Part shown: positions 1 to 6,651 of the stretch, in pieces | Layout: each line of letters begins with the position of its first letter | How positions within the stretch are numbered: position 1 is the first letter of the stretch | Source of the DNA: JALZAA01 sp036005605 | Lineage (GTDB): Bacteria; Actinomycetota; Acidimicrobiia; IMCC26256; JACDBD01 | Length of the DNA stretch: 10,507 nt | Reading direction: 5' to 3' | Assembly: GCA_036005605.1 (NCBI GenBank) | Contig: DASYQJ010000157.1 | Coordinates: 1-10,507, forward strand | Notes under the pieces: model-generated | The model's database searches: none | What the model saw: only the letters and a program-made list of their open reading frames with translations | Told to the model about the DNA's origin: nothing | Program-made: the position numbers and the translations under genes

Positions 1-103
1 GCTCGCCGCCGCCGGCTTCGACGACGTGTCCGACCTGCTCGGTGGGTACGACGCATGGAAGGCGCAGCACCAGACCGGGCGGGAGAAGGAGCCGACGGCA
101 TGA
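1..103 (+). CDS. Rhodanese-domain protein, C-terminal end only (partial)
   Basis: Reading from base 2 gives the last 33 residues of a protein whose 5' part lies outside the window, ending at TGA 101-103. The visible part reads AAAGFDDVSDLLGGYDAW followed by a charged tail. This matches the end of a rhodanese domain, where a Gly-Phe-x-x-V segment leads into the closing GG-x-x-A-W helix. The active-site loop is upstream and not visible, so activity cannot be judged. It could be a single-domain rhodanese or the C-terminal domain of a larger protein such as a metallo-beta-lactamase/rhodanese fusion. Its stop codon overlaps the next start as ATGA, so it is probably translationally coupled to the following rhodanese gene. 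Confidence 0.75.
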   Translation, partial: LAAAGFDDVSDLLGGYDAWKAQHQTGREKEPTA

Positions 104-444
104 CACCGGCCGACGTGGACCACATCGACCCGGTCGAGAGCAGGCGCAGGGTCGACGCCGGCGCGCTGCTGCTCGATGTGCGCAACCCGAACGAGTGGCA
201 GGCGGGTCACGCCGAGGGCGCGGCGTGGATCCCGATGGGCGAGCTGGCCGAGCGCCAGGAGGAGCTCCCCACCGACCGCGAGATCGTCGTGATCTGCAAG
301 ACGGGCAGCCGGTCGGGCCAGGTCGCGCAGGCGCTCGTGGCGGCCGGGTACGGCGCGGTCAACGTCGCCGGCGGGAGCGAGGCCTGGCAGGCCGCCGGCA
401 TGCCGATCGTGACCGACGACGGGCAGCCCGGCACCGTCGCCTGA
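100..444 (+). CDS. Single-domain rhodanese-like sulfurtransferase with intact catalytic cysteine
   Basis: This 114-residue protein is one complete rhodanese domain of the GlpE/PspE size class. Landmarks are the N-terminal LLLDVRNPNEW (residues 23-33, CH2A-like), GHAEGAAWIPMGEL (36-49), the active-site loop VVICKTGSRS (63-72) with Cys66, and the closing GGSEAWQAAG (91-100). Family members move sulfane sulfur from thiosulfate or persulfides to acceptors through a Cys persulfide; the physiological donor and acceptor are unknown here. No signal peptide is seen, so it is probably cytoplasmic. ATG 100 is preferred because a strong GGAGAAGGAG ribosome-binding site lies at 82-91 and the codon overlaps the previous stop (ATGA). 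An in-frame ATG at 55 would only add residues unrelated to the fold. A paralogue follows 8 bp downstream. Confidence 0.9.
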   Translation: MTPADVDHIDPVESRRRVDAGALLLDVRNPNEWQAGHAEGAAWIPMGELAERQEELPTDREIVVICKTGSRSGQVAQALVAAGYGAVNVAGGSEAWQAAGMPIVTDDGQPGTVA

Positions 445-452
445 GGACGCAG

Positions 453-794
453 ATGCCGCGCTACGTCGGCCAGCGGATCCCGCAGATCCAAGTGGGCGGC
501 GAGCTCGCCGACGACGTCTTCGTGGACGTGCGCGATCCGGGCGAGTACGCGGCCGGGCACGCGCCCGACGCGTGGTCGATCCCGATGGACCAGCTCGAAT
601 CGCAGCGGTTCACCCTGCCGATGAACCGTCGGCTCGTCGCGATCTCGCGCACCGGCGAGCGCAGTGCCGACGCCACCATCGAGCTGCGCGAGATGGGGTT
701 CCAGGCCGTGAACTACGAGGGCGGGCTCGAAGCGTGGGTAGCCGCGGGCGGGGCCATCGTCACCGACGACGGCCGGCCCGGACTCCTGGCCTGA
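453..794 (+). CDS. Rhodanese-like protein with Ser in place of the catalytic Cys
   Basis: This 113-residue single rhodanese domain is clearly a paralogue of the preceding gene. It has VFVDVRDPGEYAAGH (22-36), WSIPMDQL (41-48) and GGLEAWVAAGG (90-100), and a shared C-terminal tail (IVTDDGRPG against IVTDDGQPG). The loop that should carry the catalytic Cys reads LVAISRTGERS (61-71), with Ser65 (TCG, 645-647) where the neighbour has Cys66. Ordinary thiosulfate sulfurtransferase activity is therefore unlikely. Cys-less rhodanese domains are known in other proteins as regulatory or binding modules, and that is only an inference here. The frame is intact, so it is not an obvious pseudogene. ATG 453 lies 8 bp after the previous stop; GAGGA at 444-448 is a modest ribosome-binding site. 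Confidence 0.85.
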   Translation: MPRYVGQRIPQIQVGGELADDVFVDVRDPGEYAAGHAPDAWSIPMDQLESQRFTLPMNRRLVAISRTGERSADATIELREMGFQAVNYEGGLEAWVAAGGAIVTDDGRPGLLA

Positions 795-797
795 TCC

Positions 798-1655
798 GTG
801 CGGCGGGCCGCGCTCGTGCTCGCACTCGCCGTGGCGGTCGGGTGCTCGGGCGGAGGTGGCGGGGACGAAGGCAAGCCGGTCAAAGGGCCCGACGACATCG
901 CGGTCCCGAAGAACCCGGCGCAGACGGCCGCCGCGCTGGCGCGGGTCGAACGCGCCCTCCGCGCGCCGAAGACCCGGCCCGCGGAGATCAACCGCCTCGG
1001 CCGGGAGCAACAGAAGGCGTACCGCGCTCTCAGCACTCATCCGCGCTGGCTCGAGGACGTCGTCGCTCGTCTGCCGGCCGACGTGCAGCCGATCGTGACC
1101 GCCAACGAGCGCGCCGGGCGCGACTTGGCGGCGCTCGGAGGAGAAGGACCGCGGCCGCGACAGCTTCCCGACTGGCACATCGTGTCGCCGCCGCCGGTCG
1201 ACGTTCTCCGTGCCTATTACGGCGAAGCCGAAGCGGCGTCGGGCATCCCGTGGGCGTACTTCGCGTCGATCCACCTCGTCGAGACCCGTCTGGGTCGGAT
1301 CCGGGGCACGAGCAGCGCCGGTGCGCAGGGACCGATGCAGTTCATCCCGGAGACGTGGGCGCGCTACGGGCAGGGCGACATCAACGACAACCGCGACGCC
1401 ATCCTCGCCGCTGCTCGCCTCTTGCAGGCCAACGGTGGACCAAGCGACATGAGCAGCGCGTTGTTCCGGTACAACAACAGCGATCGCTACGTGGAGGCCG
1501 TCGAGTCGTACGCGCAGCTCATGTTGTCGGACGAGCGCGCGTTCCTCGGCTACTACGGGTGGCAGGTGTACTCGGCGACGACCGACGGCACCTTCTTGCT
1601 CCCCGAGGGCTATCCGGGCAAACCCGCGCGCAAGATCAGTCCCCCGCCCGGCTGA
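798..1655 (+). CDS. Lytic-transglycosylase-type lipoprotein (SLT-like fold)
   Basis: The 285-residue product starts with a short basic N-terminus, a hydrophobic run and a lipobox-like AVGC at 13-16. A Gly/Ser-rich linker follows, which fits a lipoprotein anchored outside the membrane through Cys16. Residues about 35-130 are helical and charged and I do not recognise them. Residues about 135-245 carry the lysozyme-like transglycosylase signature: HLVETRLGR (159-167) with Glu162 as probable catalytic acid, SAGAQGPMQFIPETWARYG (173-191), DNRDAILAAARLLQANGG (197-214) and FRYNNSDRYVEAVESYA (223-239). Family members cleave peptidoglycan with formation of 1,6-anhydromuramic acid. The Glu and GPMQF motifs are seen; activity is inferred. 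GTG 798 lies 3 bp after the rhodanese stop with no clear ribosome-binding site, so coupling is likely. Its last 20 bp overlap the convergent gene on the other strand. Confidence 0.85.
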   Translation: MRRAALVLALAVAVGCSGGGGGDEGKPVKGPDDIAVPKNPAQTAAALARVERALRAPKTRPAEINRLGREQQKAYRALSTHPRWLEDVVARLPADVQPIVTANERAGRDLAALGGEGPRPRQLPDWHIVSPPPVDVLRAYYGEAEAASGIPWAYFASIHLVETRLGRIRGTSSAGAQGPMQFIPETWARYGQGDINDNRDAILAAARLLQANGGPSDMSSALFRYNNSDRYVEAVESYAQLMLSDERAFLGYYGWQVYSATTDGTFLLPEGYPGKPARKISPPPG

Positions 1656-2727
1656 CCGGTTTCCAAACCGTCTCGCCGCGGAGATGGACGCGCCGGCCGT
1701 CCTGCTCGAGCGGCACCGTCCACGCCCGCAGCACGGCCGTCTTGCCGGCTTCGAGCACGCGGCGAGGCGGACGGTCGCGTTCGTACAGGCCGCGGAACTC
1801 GAGCCACGAGTACGTCTGCGTGCCCGCGGCCGGGGCCCAATCGGGCGGCGCGGTCGGATCCACGACCGCGGCCGCGACCGTGAGGTCCTGGCCTTGAGCG
1901 CGGGCGTCGTCGGCCCAGGTGGGGCTACGCCGGTTGACCTCGGCGCCGCTCGGGCCGAGCCGCAGGAACGGCTCGCCCTCCCGCCCCGTGACGACCACCG
2001 GCTCGACGCCCCGGTTCACGAGGAACAGCGCCGGCACGCGCCCGGGCGCCAACTGCACCTCGACGTCACGGAACGGCCGTGTGGAGCCGCGCAGGCGCGT
2101 CGTCACCGCGCCCCGCACCGGCTCGTACACGATGCGGCCGCTTGCCTCGACGGGTTGACCGCCGTAGTCGAACGGGACGGACCAGCGCGCCAGCGTCGTG
2201 ATCCGGCGGGCGCGGGACACGTCGGGCGGGACGCCCTGCGGGGCTGGATGCAGCCGGTGCTCGAACCAGCCCCACGCCGGTTCGGCCGCGACCTGCTCCC
2301 AGCGAGGCGGCGCCCCGGGTTGGGCGTCGGCCGGGATGGTGGCGTCGCCGTTGGGGCTGTTGGTCAGGTACCACCACGGCGACGCCCGGTTGGCGAGCAC
2401 GCCTTCGGGACCGATGCGGAGGAATGGCTGGCCGTCGCCGTCGAGCACCGAGAGCGTGGTCGGCGTCGGGTTGGCGACGACCATCTGGGCGGTGACGCTC
2501 TGGGCGAGCTGCACCGTGACGCCGGGGAGTGCGGGCTCGACGGCGTCGAGGACGGGCCGGACGGTCGGGTCGCTGCCGCGCGCGGCGGCCGGCGCGGCGG
2601 GAACGACGACCGCGCCCGCGGCGACGGCACAGGCGGCGAAGATGGCGACGGCGAAGGCGAAAGGCCCGGCGGCCGCCGCCGGCCGGTGGGGGGTCCTCCG
2701 GCGAGGGCTAGCGGCCGCCGGAGCCAC
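1636..2727 (-). CDS. Secreted protein of unknown function with two copies of one domain
   Basis: This 363-residue product has a long basic N-terminus, a hydrophobic segment (about 22-42) and an Ala-Pro-rich stretch that would suit signal-peptidase cleavage near APAAA (45-49). The mature part is an internal duplication. Copy A spans about 68-204 and copy B about 218-357. Matching landmarks are GQPFLRIGPEG against GEPFLRLGPSG, NRASPWWY against NRRSPTWA, PGAPPRWEQVA against PTAPPDWAPAA, and ARWSVPF...YEPV against LRAWTVPL...WKPV. I recall similar single-domain secreted proteins in actinobacteria with conserved PYLRIGPDG-like and NxxSP motifs, but no known function. No C-terminal anchor is seen. 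It begins at a GTG 18 bp after the galactose-oxidase-like gene, so the two are very likely cotranscribed. No good ribosome-binding site is visible, so the exact start is less sure than the frame. Confidence 0.75.
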   Translation of the reverse strand: MAPAAASPRRRTPHRPAAAAGPFAFAVAIFAACAVAAGAVVVPAAPAAARGSDPTVRPVLDAVEPALPGVTVQLAQSVTAQMVVANPTPTTLSVLDGDGQPFLRIGPEGVLANRASPWWYLTNSPNGDATIPADAQPGAPPRWEQVAAEPAWGWFEHRLHPAPQGVPPDVSRARRITTLARWSVPFDYGGQPVEASGRIVYEPVRGAVTTRLRGSTRPFRDVEVQLAPGRVPALFLVNRGVEPVVVTGREGEPFLRLGPSGAEVNRRSPTWADDARAQGQDLTVAAAVVDPTAPPDWAPAAGTQTYSWLEFRGLYERDRPPRRVLEAGKTAVLRAWTVPLEQDGRRVHLRGETVWKPVSRAGD

Positions 2728-2745
2728 CGAGAAACGGATCGCAGA

Positions 2746-4677
2746 TCACCCGGCGAGCGTCATCTGATGTCCGACCGAGGGCACCATCTGGTTCCCGACC
2801 TTCTGGTTCAGGAACATCAGGTAGGGGCCGGGCGGCGCGACCTCGGGCCGCGGCGGCGCCTTGACCCACACGGCGCCGTTGCCGCGCCGGACGACCGGCA
2901 GCTTCACGGCCCGCTGGTCGCCGTCGACGAGATGCGTGATCGCGGAGTTTCGCATGAGCACGACGCTGTCGAGCGACGCGGCGTCGGGTGTCGCGATCCG
3001 GATCGTCGAGCCGTATCCAAGGGTGTCCGGAGCCGCACCGACCGTCGGCCGGTGGCCGGCGAACAGATACGGCGGCTCGTAGATCTCGAACGTCGGGTCG
3101 CGGTCGGGGTTGGGGTTGGCGCCGGGCACGGCGATGTTCGACAGGTACGCGGTCGAGATCGGCGCGTGCCCGCCGACGAGCACACGCCCGTCGGGCATCA
3201 GCATCCCGGTGTTGTGGTACGTGCGCGGCCGGGCGGCGGTGGCCACCGGCGACCACGTCTTCGTCTCGGGGTCGTACAGCTCGGCCTGCTTGACCGGGCG
3301 GCCCAGGCTCGGTGCCTGCACCTCGTCGATGTCGGCGCCCGAGAACGCCATCACCTGGCCGTTCGGGAGCAGCACACCGCTCGGATACCAGCGGGCAGTG
3401 TGCAGCGGTCCCGTCGACTCGCTCGACAGCGTCTCGCTCCCCGTCGCGCCGATCGTGACGGTGTCGATGCGGCTCTGGTTCGTGCCGAGCGGCGTGCCCG
3501 GCGACGGCGCCACCGCGCTCGGGGTGCCGCCGGCGGTGAGGAACGACGCCTTGCTGTAGTTGCCGCTCGCGTCGGGCTCGAGCGGGAGCATCATCGAGAA
3601 CGTCGAGCCCCGGAACCCGAAGCCGGCGTCGGCGTTGCCGGCGGTCAGCCCGGGGATGCCGAGTTCGGTCCACCGGTTGCCGGCGGGGTCGAAACTGGCG
3701 GCGAGGTTCCAGAACGCCTCGTCGTACGCCTGACCGAACGGGTTGAACGACTGGCCGGCGACGTCGTAGTAGACGTGCCCGTTGGGAAGCAGGTGCAGCC
3801 GCGGGAACAGCGGCAGCGACCGGTTGGCGCTCTCGGGCAGCACGGACCACTGACCGGTTGCGGGATCGTAGAGCTCGAGCTGCTTCACGTTGGTGCCCGA
3901 GTCGAACGGACGGTCCGGGTACAGCGGCTTCAACAGCTTGCTCACGCCGCTGGCGACGAGGATCTTGCCGTCGGGCAGCGTGACCAGCGACGGGTACCAG
4001 CGGCCGTAGTGCATCGAGCCTGACTGCGACCACTGATTGGTCGTCGGGTCGTAGATGCGCGCGTTGCGCAGCCCCTCGAGCTCGACGACGCCGAAGTCGG
4101 TGCCGGGGATCGCGGGGTCGCGGTAGTAGTCGGTGCCGCCGACGGCCATGATCCGCCCGTCGGCGAGCTGCACCTGGTCGGCGCAGAACAGGTCACCGTC
4201 GTTGGCGGTGGTATCGCCGTTCCCGCCCGGCAACGGGAGCGACGGGATCGGGAGCGGATTCGACTGGTTGCCGCCGGGGTTGGCGCCGGCGTCGGCGGGA
4301 TCGGGCGTGCCGAAGACCGGTTGCGGCCCGGACAGATCGATCGTGCGGCTGCGGTCATTGCGCGCCTGCTTGCCGAACTCCAGCACGATGCTCAGCTGGA
4401 CGTTCTCGGTGCCCTCGAGCGCGTCCCAGTACAGGACCTTGCCGTTGTTGAGCGCGACCACGGTCGCGCCGGCGGGCTTGCACAGCTGGCGGCCGTCGGC
4501 GTCGGTGTGGCACGCCTCGGGCCCTTCGCCGGGGCGCGTGTCCTCGAACGGCGGGAGGAACCGCCCGACCTGGGCCGGGCCCGGCGAGCTCTGGGCCCCC
4601 GCGCCCGTCAGGGAGAACGAGCCCCCGACGACGGCGATGGCGACTGCCAGCGCGGTGGCACTCAGGCGACGACCCAC
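2746..4677 (-). CDS. Secreted galactose oxidase/glyoxal oxidase-like copper-radical protein (kelch propeller plus DUF1929-type domain)
   Basis: The 643-residue product has a Sec-type signal peptide (MGRRLSATALAV, cleavage probably after AGA at 26-28). A kelch-type beta-propeller follows, with repeated blades such as ARIYDPTTNQWSQSG, LELYDPATGQWSVL and AELYDPETKTWSPV. A C-terminal Ig-like domain (about 540-643) begins PPYLFAGHRPTV, as in galactose-oxidase C-terminal domains. By motif comparison the radical-copper site is complete. Cys165 (LFCADQ) and Tyr228 (GRWYPS) would form the Cys-Tyr cofactor. Tyr487-His488 (RTYHNTGML) and His582 (THLVDGDQR) complete the copper ligands. Known relatives oxidise primary alcohols or aldehydes and release H2O2; the substrate here is unknown. 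Cys56 and Cys66 may form a disulfide. A Pro/Gly/Asn-rich insert (about 124-158) precedes the Cys motif. I did not find the stacking Trp of galactose oxidase at its usual place after the Tyr228 blade. GTG 4677 has an adjacent G-rich ribosome-binding site. Confidence 0.85.
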   Translation of the reverse strand: MGRRLSATALAVAIAVVGGSFSLTGAGAQSSPGPAQVGRFLPPFEDTRPGEGPEACHTDADGRQLCKPAGATVVALNNGKVLYWDALEGTENVQLSIVLEFGKQARNDRSRTIDLSGPQPVFGTPDPADAGANPGGNQSNPLPIPSLPLPGGNGDTTANDGDLFCADQVQLADGRIMAVGGTDYYRDPAIPGTDFGVVELEGLRNARIYDPTTNQWSQSGSMHYGRWYPSLVTLPDGKILVASGVSKLLKPLYPDRPFDSGTNVKQLELYDPATGQWSVLPESANRSLPLFPRLHLLPNGHVYYDVAGQSFNPFGQAYDEAFWNLAASFDPAGNRWTELGIPGLTAGNADAGFGFRGSTFSMMLPLEPDASGNYSKASFLTAGGTPSAVAPSPGTPLGTNQSRIDTVTIGATGSETLSSESTGPLHTARWYPSGVLLPNGQVMAFSGADIDEVQAPSLGRPVKQAELYDPETKTWSPVATAARPRTYHNTGMLMPDGRVLVGGHAPISTAYLSNIAVPGANPNPDRDPTFEIYEPPYLFAGHRPTVGAAPDTLGYGSTIRIATPDAASLDSVVLMRNSAITHLVDGDQRAVKLPVVRRGNGAVWVKAPPRPEVAPPGPYLMFLNQKVGNQMVPSVGHQMTLAG

Positions 4678-4813
4678 GTTCCCCCCTTTTGGGACCCATG
4701 CTCCCCCGTTGGGCCCCGCCTGCCCGAAAGTCTTACATGTCCGGGATGGCCGTGTCTTGGTCGAGTGGGCAGTTGGGGCGCGGAACCGCCTACGTGTGGG
4801 CCAGACTCATGGC
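4678..4813. promoter_or_regulatory. Divergent intergenic spacer between the copper-oxidase pair and the plsY-like operon
   Basis: This 136-bp spacer separates two divergently read units and must hold promoter information for both, unless one is read from further away. It includes the least GC-rich patch nearby (about 4724-4742, CCGAAAGTCTTACATGTCC) and short G/C inverted elements (TGGGACCCA at 4690-4698 and GGGCCC at 4711-4716). I could not identify a convincing -35/-10 pair on either strand. The regulatory role is inferred from gene orientation only. Confidence 0.45.
4681..4690 (-). promoter_or_regulatory. Ribosome-binding site of the galactose-oxidase-like gene
   Basis: On the minus strand the bases just before the GTG at 4677 read AAAAGGGGGGAAC. 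This is a purine run of Shine-Dalgarno type ending 3 nt before the start codon. It supports the GTG that opens the signal peptide. The ATG a little upstream at 4699 lies in another frame. Confidence 0.55.
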
Positions 4814-5434
4814 ATGCAGGCGGCGGCGATCCTCGTGCTGTCCTTCGCGGTGGGCGCCATCCCCTTCACCTACGTCGCGGCTCGGCGGGCACGCGGCGTC
4901 GACCTCCGCCGCGTCGGTACCGGCACCGTCTCGGGCACCTCCCTGTACCGGGTCGCCGGGTTCTTGCCGATGGCGGCGGCGGGCATCCTCGACATCGCCA
5001 AGGGCGCGGCAGGCCCGGCGCTCGCCATGGCGGCGGGTCACCCGGCGCTGGCTGCGGTGGCGGGCGGGGCCGCGGTGGTCGGCCACAACTGGTCGCCGTT
5101 CCTGCGGGGCGCCGGTGGACGTGGCATCTCCCCCGCGCTCGGCGCGCTGTTGGTCGTCGCGTGGCCAGGGACCGTGATGCTGCTCGCCGGCATGATCCTC
5201 GGGAAGGTGTTCGGCGAGACCGCGGTTGGCGCCCTCGTGGCCGAGGTCGCGCTGACGCCGGTGCTGGCAGTGACGCACGGCGCGGTCGGCGCGCTCGCCG
5301 GCATCTCCATCGCGATCCCGATGCTCGTGAAGCGCATCGTCGGGAACGCACCCGCCAAGCCGCCCCGGGGCCGGACGTACCGCAATCGCATCCTGTACGA
5401 CCGCGACGACCGCGTAGCCCCCCAGACGCCGTGA
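4814..5434 (+). CDS. PlsY-like glycerol-3-phosphate acyltransferase, divergent motif 1
   Basis: This 206-residue hydrophobic protein resembles PlsY, the membrane enzyme that transfers an acyl group from acyl-phosphate to glycerol-3-phosphate. The N-terminal segment LVLSFAVGAIPFTYVAARR (7-25) fits the family start. DIAKG (60-64) matches the conserved D-x-x-KG. GHNWSPFLRGAGGRGISPAL (90-109) matches the GH-x-x-P-x-x-L...GGKG motif, with Arg instead of Lys. Motif 1, usually GSGNxGATN, is strongly altered to GTGTVSGTS (35-43), so catalysis or substrate may differ from standard PlsY. About five membrane segments are visible, and the basic tail ends in YRNRILYDRDDR. ATG 4814 is chosen because the first membrane segment follows directly; GTG 4796 in the same frame is possible. 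No strong ribosome-binding site is seen. The stop overlaps the next start (GTGA), so it is the first gene of a coupled trio. Confidence 0.75.
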   Translation: MQAAAILVLSFAVGAIPFTYVAARRARGVDLRRVGTGTVSGTSLYRVAGFLPMAAAGILDIAKGAAGPALAMAAGHPALAAVAGGAAVVGHNWSPFLRGAGGRGISPALGALLVVAWPGTVMLLAGMILGKVFGETAVGALVAEVALTPVLAVTHGAVGALAGISIAIPMLVKRIVGNAPAKPPRGRTYRNRILYDRDDRVAPQTP

Positions 5435-6651
5435 GCGTCGGGACCCTCGTCCGCCGCCAGAGCTACCGCGACCTGCTCGTCGGGCAGGCCGTCTCCGCGC
5501 TCGGCGACTGGATGGGCACGATCGCGTTCATGGCGCTGACGCTCGCGATCACCGGGTCGCCCGCCGCCGTCGGCGGGATCCTCGCGCTGCGACTCATCCC
5601 GGCCGCGATCGGCGGTCCGCTCGCGGCGCGGGCGGCGAGCCGGTGGGACCGCCGCCGCACGATGCTCACGATGGACGCGGCCCGCGCCGGAATGATCGCG
5701 CTCGTCCCGTTCGTGCGCGGCTTGTGGTGGATCTACCTCTGGGCGTTCCTGGTCGAGGTGGCGAGCATCGTGTTCCTTCCGGCACGTGACGCGTCGATCC
5801 CCGACGTGGTCGACCGCAACGAGCTCCCGCTCGCAAACGGCCTGATCCTGGGCTCGTCGTACGGGAGCATCCCGTTGGGCGCGGCGGCGTTCGCCGCGGT
5901 TGCCGCGCTCCCGGGAAGCGACATCGGCGGCCGGACGCACGCACTCGTGTTCTGGATCGACGCCCTGACGTTCCTCGTGTCGTTCGCCTGCATCGCCCGC
6001 GCCACCGACCTCGCCGGCGCGGCGGCCGCCGACGGTCCGTCCGAGAACGCCGGCTTCCGGGGCGCGTTCCGGATCCCGCTGGTGCGGGCGGTGATGCCGG
6101 CGGCAGCCGCCGTCGCCCTGGGGCTGGGGGCGCTCTTTTCTACCGGCATCGTGTTCGTGCGCGAAGTCCTCGACGCCAGCGACGCCGAGTTCGGCTGGCT
6201 CATCGCTTTGTTCGGCGCCGGCGCCGTCCTCGGCATCGCCGCGCTCCAGCGCGCCTCGGGCGGTGACGCGATCCAACGCACCGCATTCGGCACACTCGTG
6301 ATCGGGCTCGTCGTCGCCGTGTTCAGCCTGTCGCCGGGTCTGTGGGCGGCGTACCTCGGCGCAGTCGGCTTCGGCGCCGCCGCCGCCTTTACGCTCGCCG
6401 CCGGGATGGGTGCGTTGCAGTCGCAGCTCGACGGGCAGGAGCGCGTCCTCGCGTTCGCCGCGTTCCATGTCGTGATCAGGGTGGCGCTCAGCTTGGCGGC
6501 CGTCGGCGCCGGCCTCGCCGCCGCCTTGCTCGGCGCCGTGACCTGGCCGCTGATCGGGCGGCTCGAGCCGTCGCGAGTCGTGCTCCTGTGCTCTGGACTG
6601 CTGGTCGTCGCGAGCGCGGCGGCCGTGCGGGAACGGCGTCGCCCGCAATGA
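5431..6651 (+). CDS. Major facilitator superfamily permease
   Basis: The 406-residue product is a polytopic membrane protein with about 11-12 hydrophobic segments in two halves, split by a hydrophilic loop at about 191-215. The N-terminus SYRDLLVGQAVSALGDWM (11-28) and the cytoplasmic loop ASRWDRRRTML (69-79), a version of MFS motif A, place it in the MFS. It resembles the EntS-like or MFS_3 exporter group, as does GFGAAAAFTLAAGMGALQSQ in the second half (313-332). The substrate cannot be read from sequence. Its position between a PlsY-like acyltransferase and a DegV fatty-acid-binding protein raises the idea of a lipid-related substrate, by analogy with the lysophospholipid transporter LplT; this is inference only. 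It starts at GTG 5431 within the PlsY-like stop (GTGA) and ends within the degV start (ATGA), so all three genes are probably translated in coupled fashion. Confidence 0.85.
   Translation: MSVGTLVRRQSYRDLLVGQAVSALGDWMGTIAFMALTLAITGSPAAVGGILALRLIPAAIGGPLAARAASRWDRRRTMLTMDAARAGMIALVPFVRGLWWIYLWAFLVEVASIVFLPARDASIPDVVDRNELPLANGLILGSSYGSIPLGAAAFAAVAALPGSDIGGRTHALVFWIDALTFLVSFACIARATDLAGAAAADGPSENAGFRGAFRIPLVRAVMPAAAAVALGLGALFSTGIVFVREVLDASDAEFGWLIALFGAGAVLGIAALQRASGGDAIQRTAFGTLVIGLVVAVFSLSPGLWAAYLGAVGFGAAAAFTLAAGMGALQSQLDGQERVLAFAAFHVVIRVALSLAAVGAGLAAALLGAVTWPLIGRLEPSRVVLLCSGLLVVASAAAVRERRRPQ

Noticed and set aside
207..1274. Long - strand open frame across both rhodaneses and the transglycosylase
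   Set aside because: The composition is Arg/Pro-rich without motifs, and it runs antisense to three well-supported genes.
1657..1670. Inverted repeat CGGTTTCCAAACCG just after the transglycosylase stop, considered as a terminator
   Set aside because: The stem is short with almost no loop and no T-tract. The bases are also coding for the WKPV end of the convergent gene.
1684..4023. Very long + strand open frame (779 codons) opposite the copper-oxidase pair
   Set aside because: Its product is low-complexity Arg/Gly/His/Asp-rich sequence with no domain. The opposite strand encodes recognisable signal peptides, kelch blades and a copper site. Long antisense frames are expected in DNA this GC-rich.
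4133..4813. Upstream in-frame extension of the PlsY-like gene
   Set aside because: It would run antisense through the copper-oxidase gene and add over 200 residues unlike PlsY. The first membrane segment begins right after ATG 4814.
5038..6648. 536-codon - strand open frame opposite the MFS gene
   Set aside because: The sequence is highly charged (Glu, Arg, Asp, His, Gln) and typical of antisense translation of hydrophobic GC-rich coding sequence. No family is recognised.
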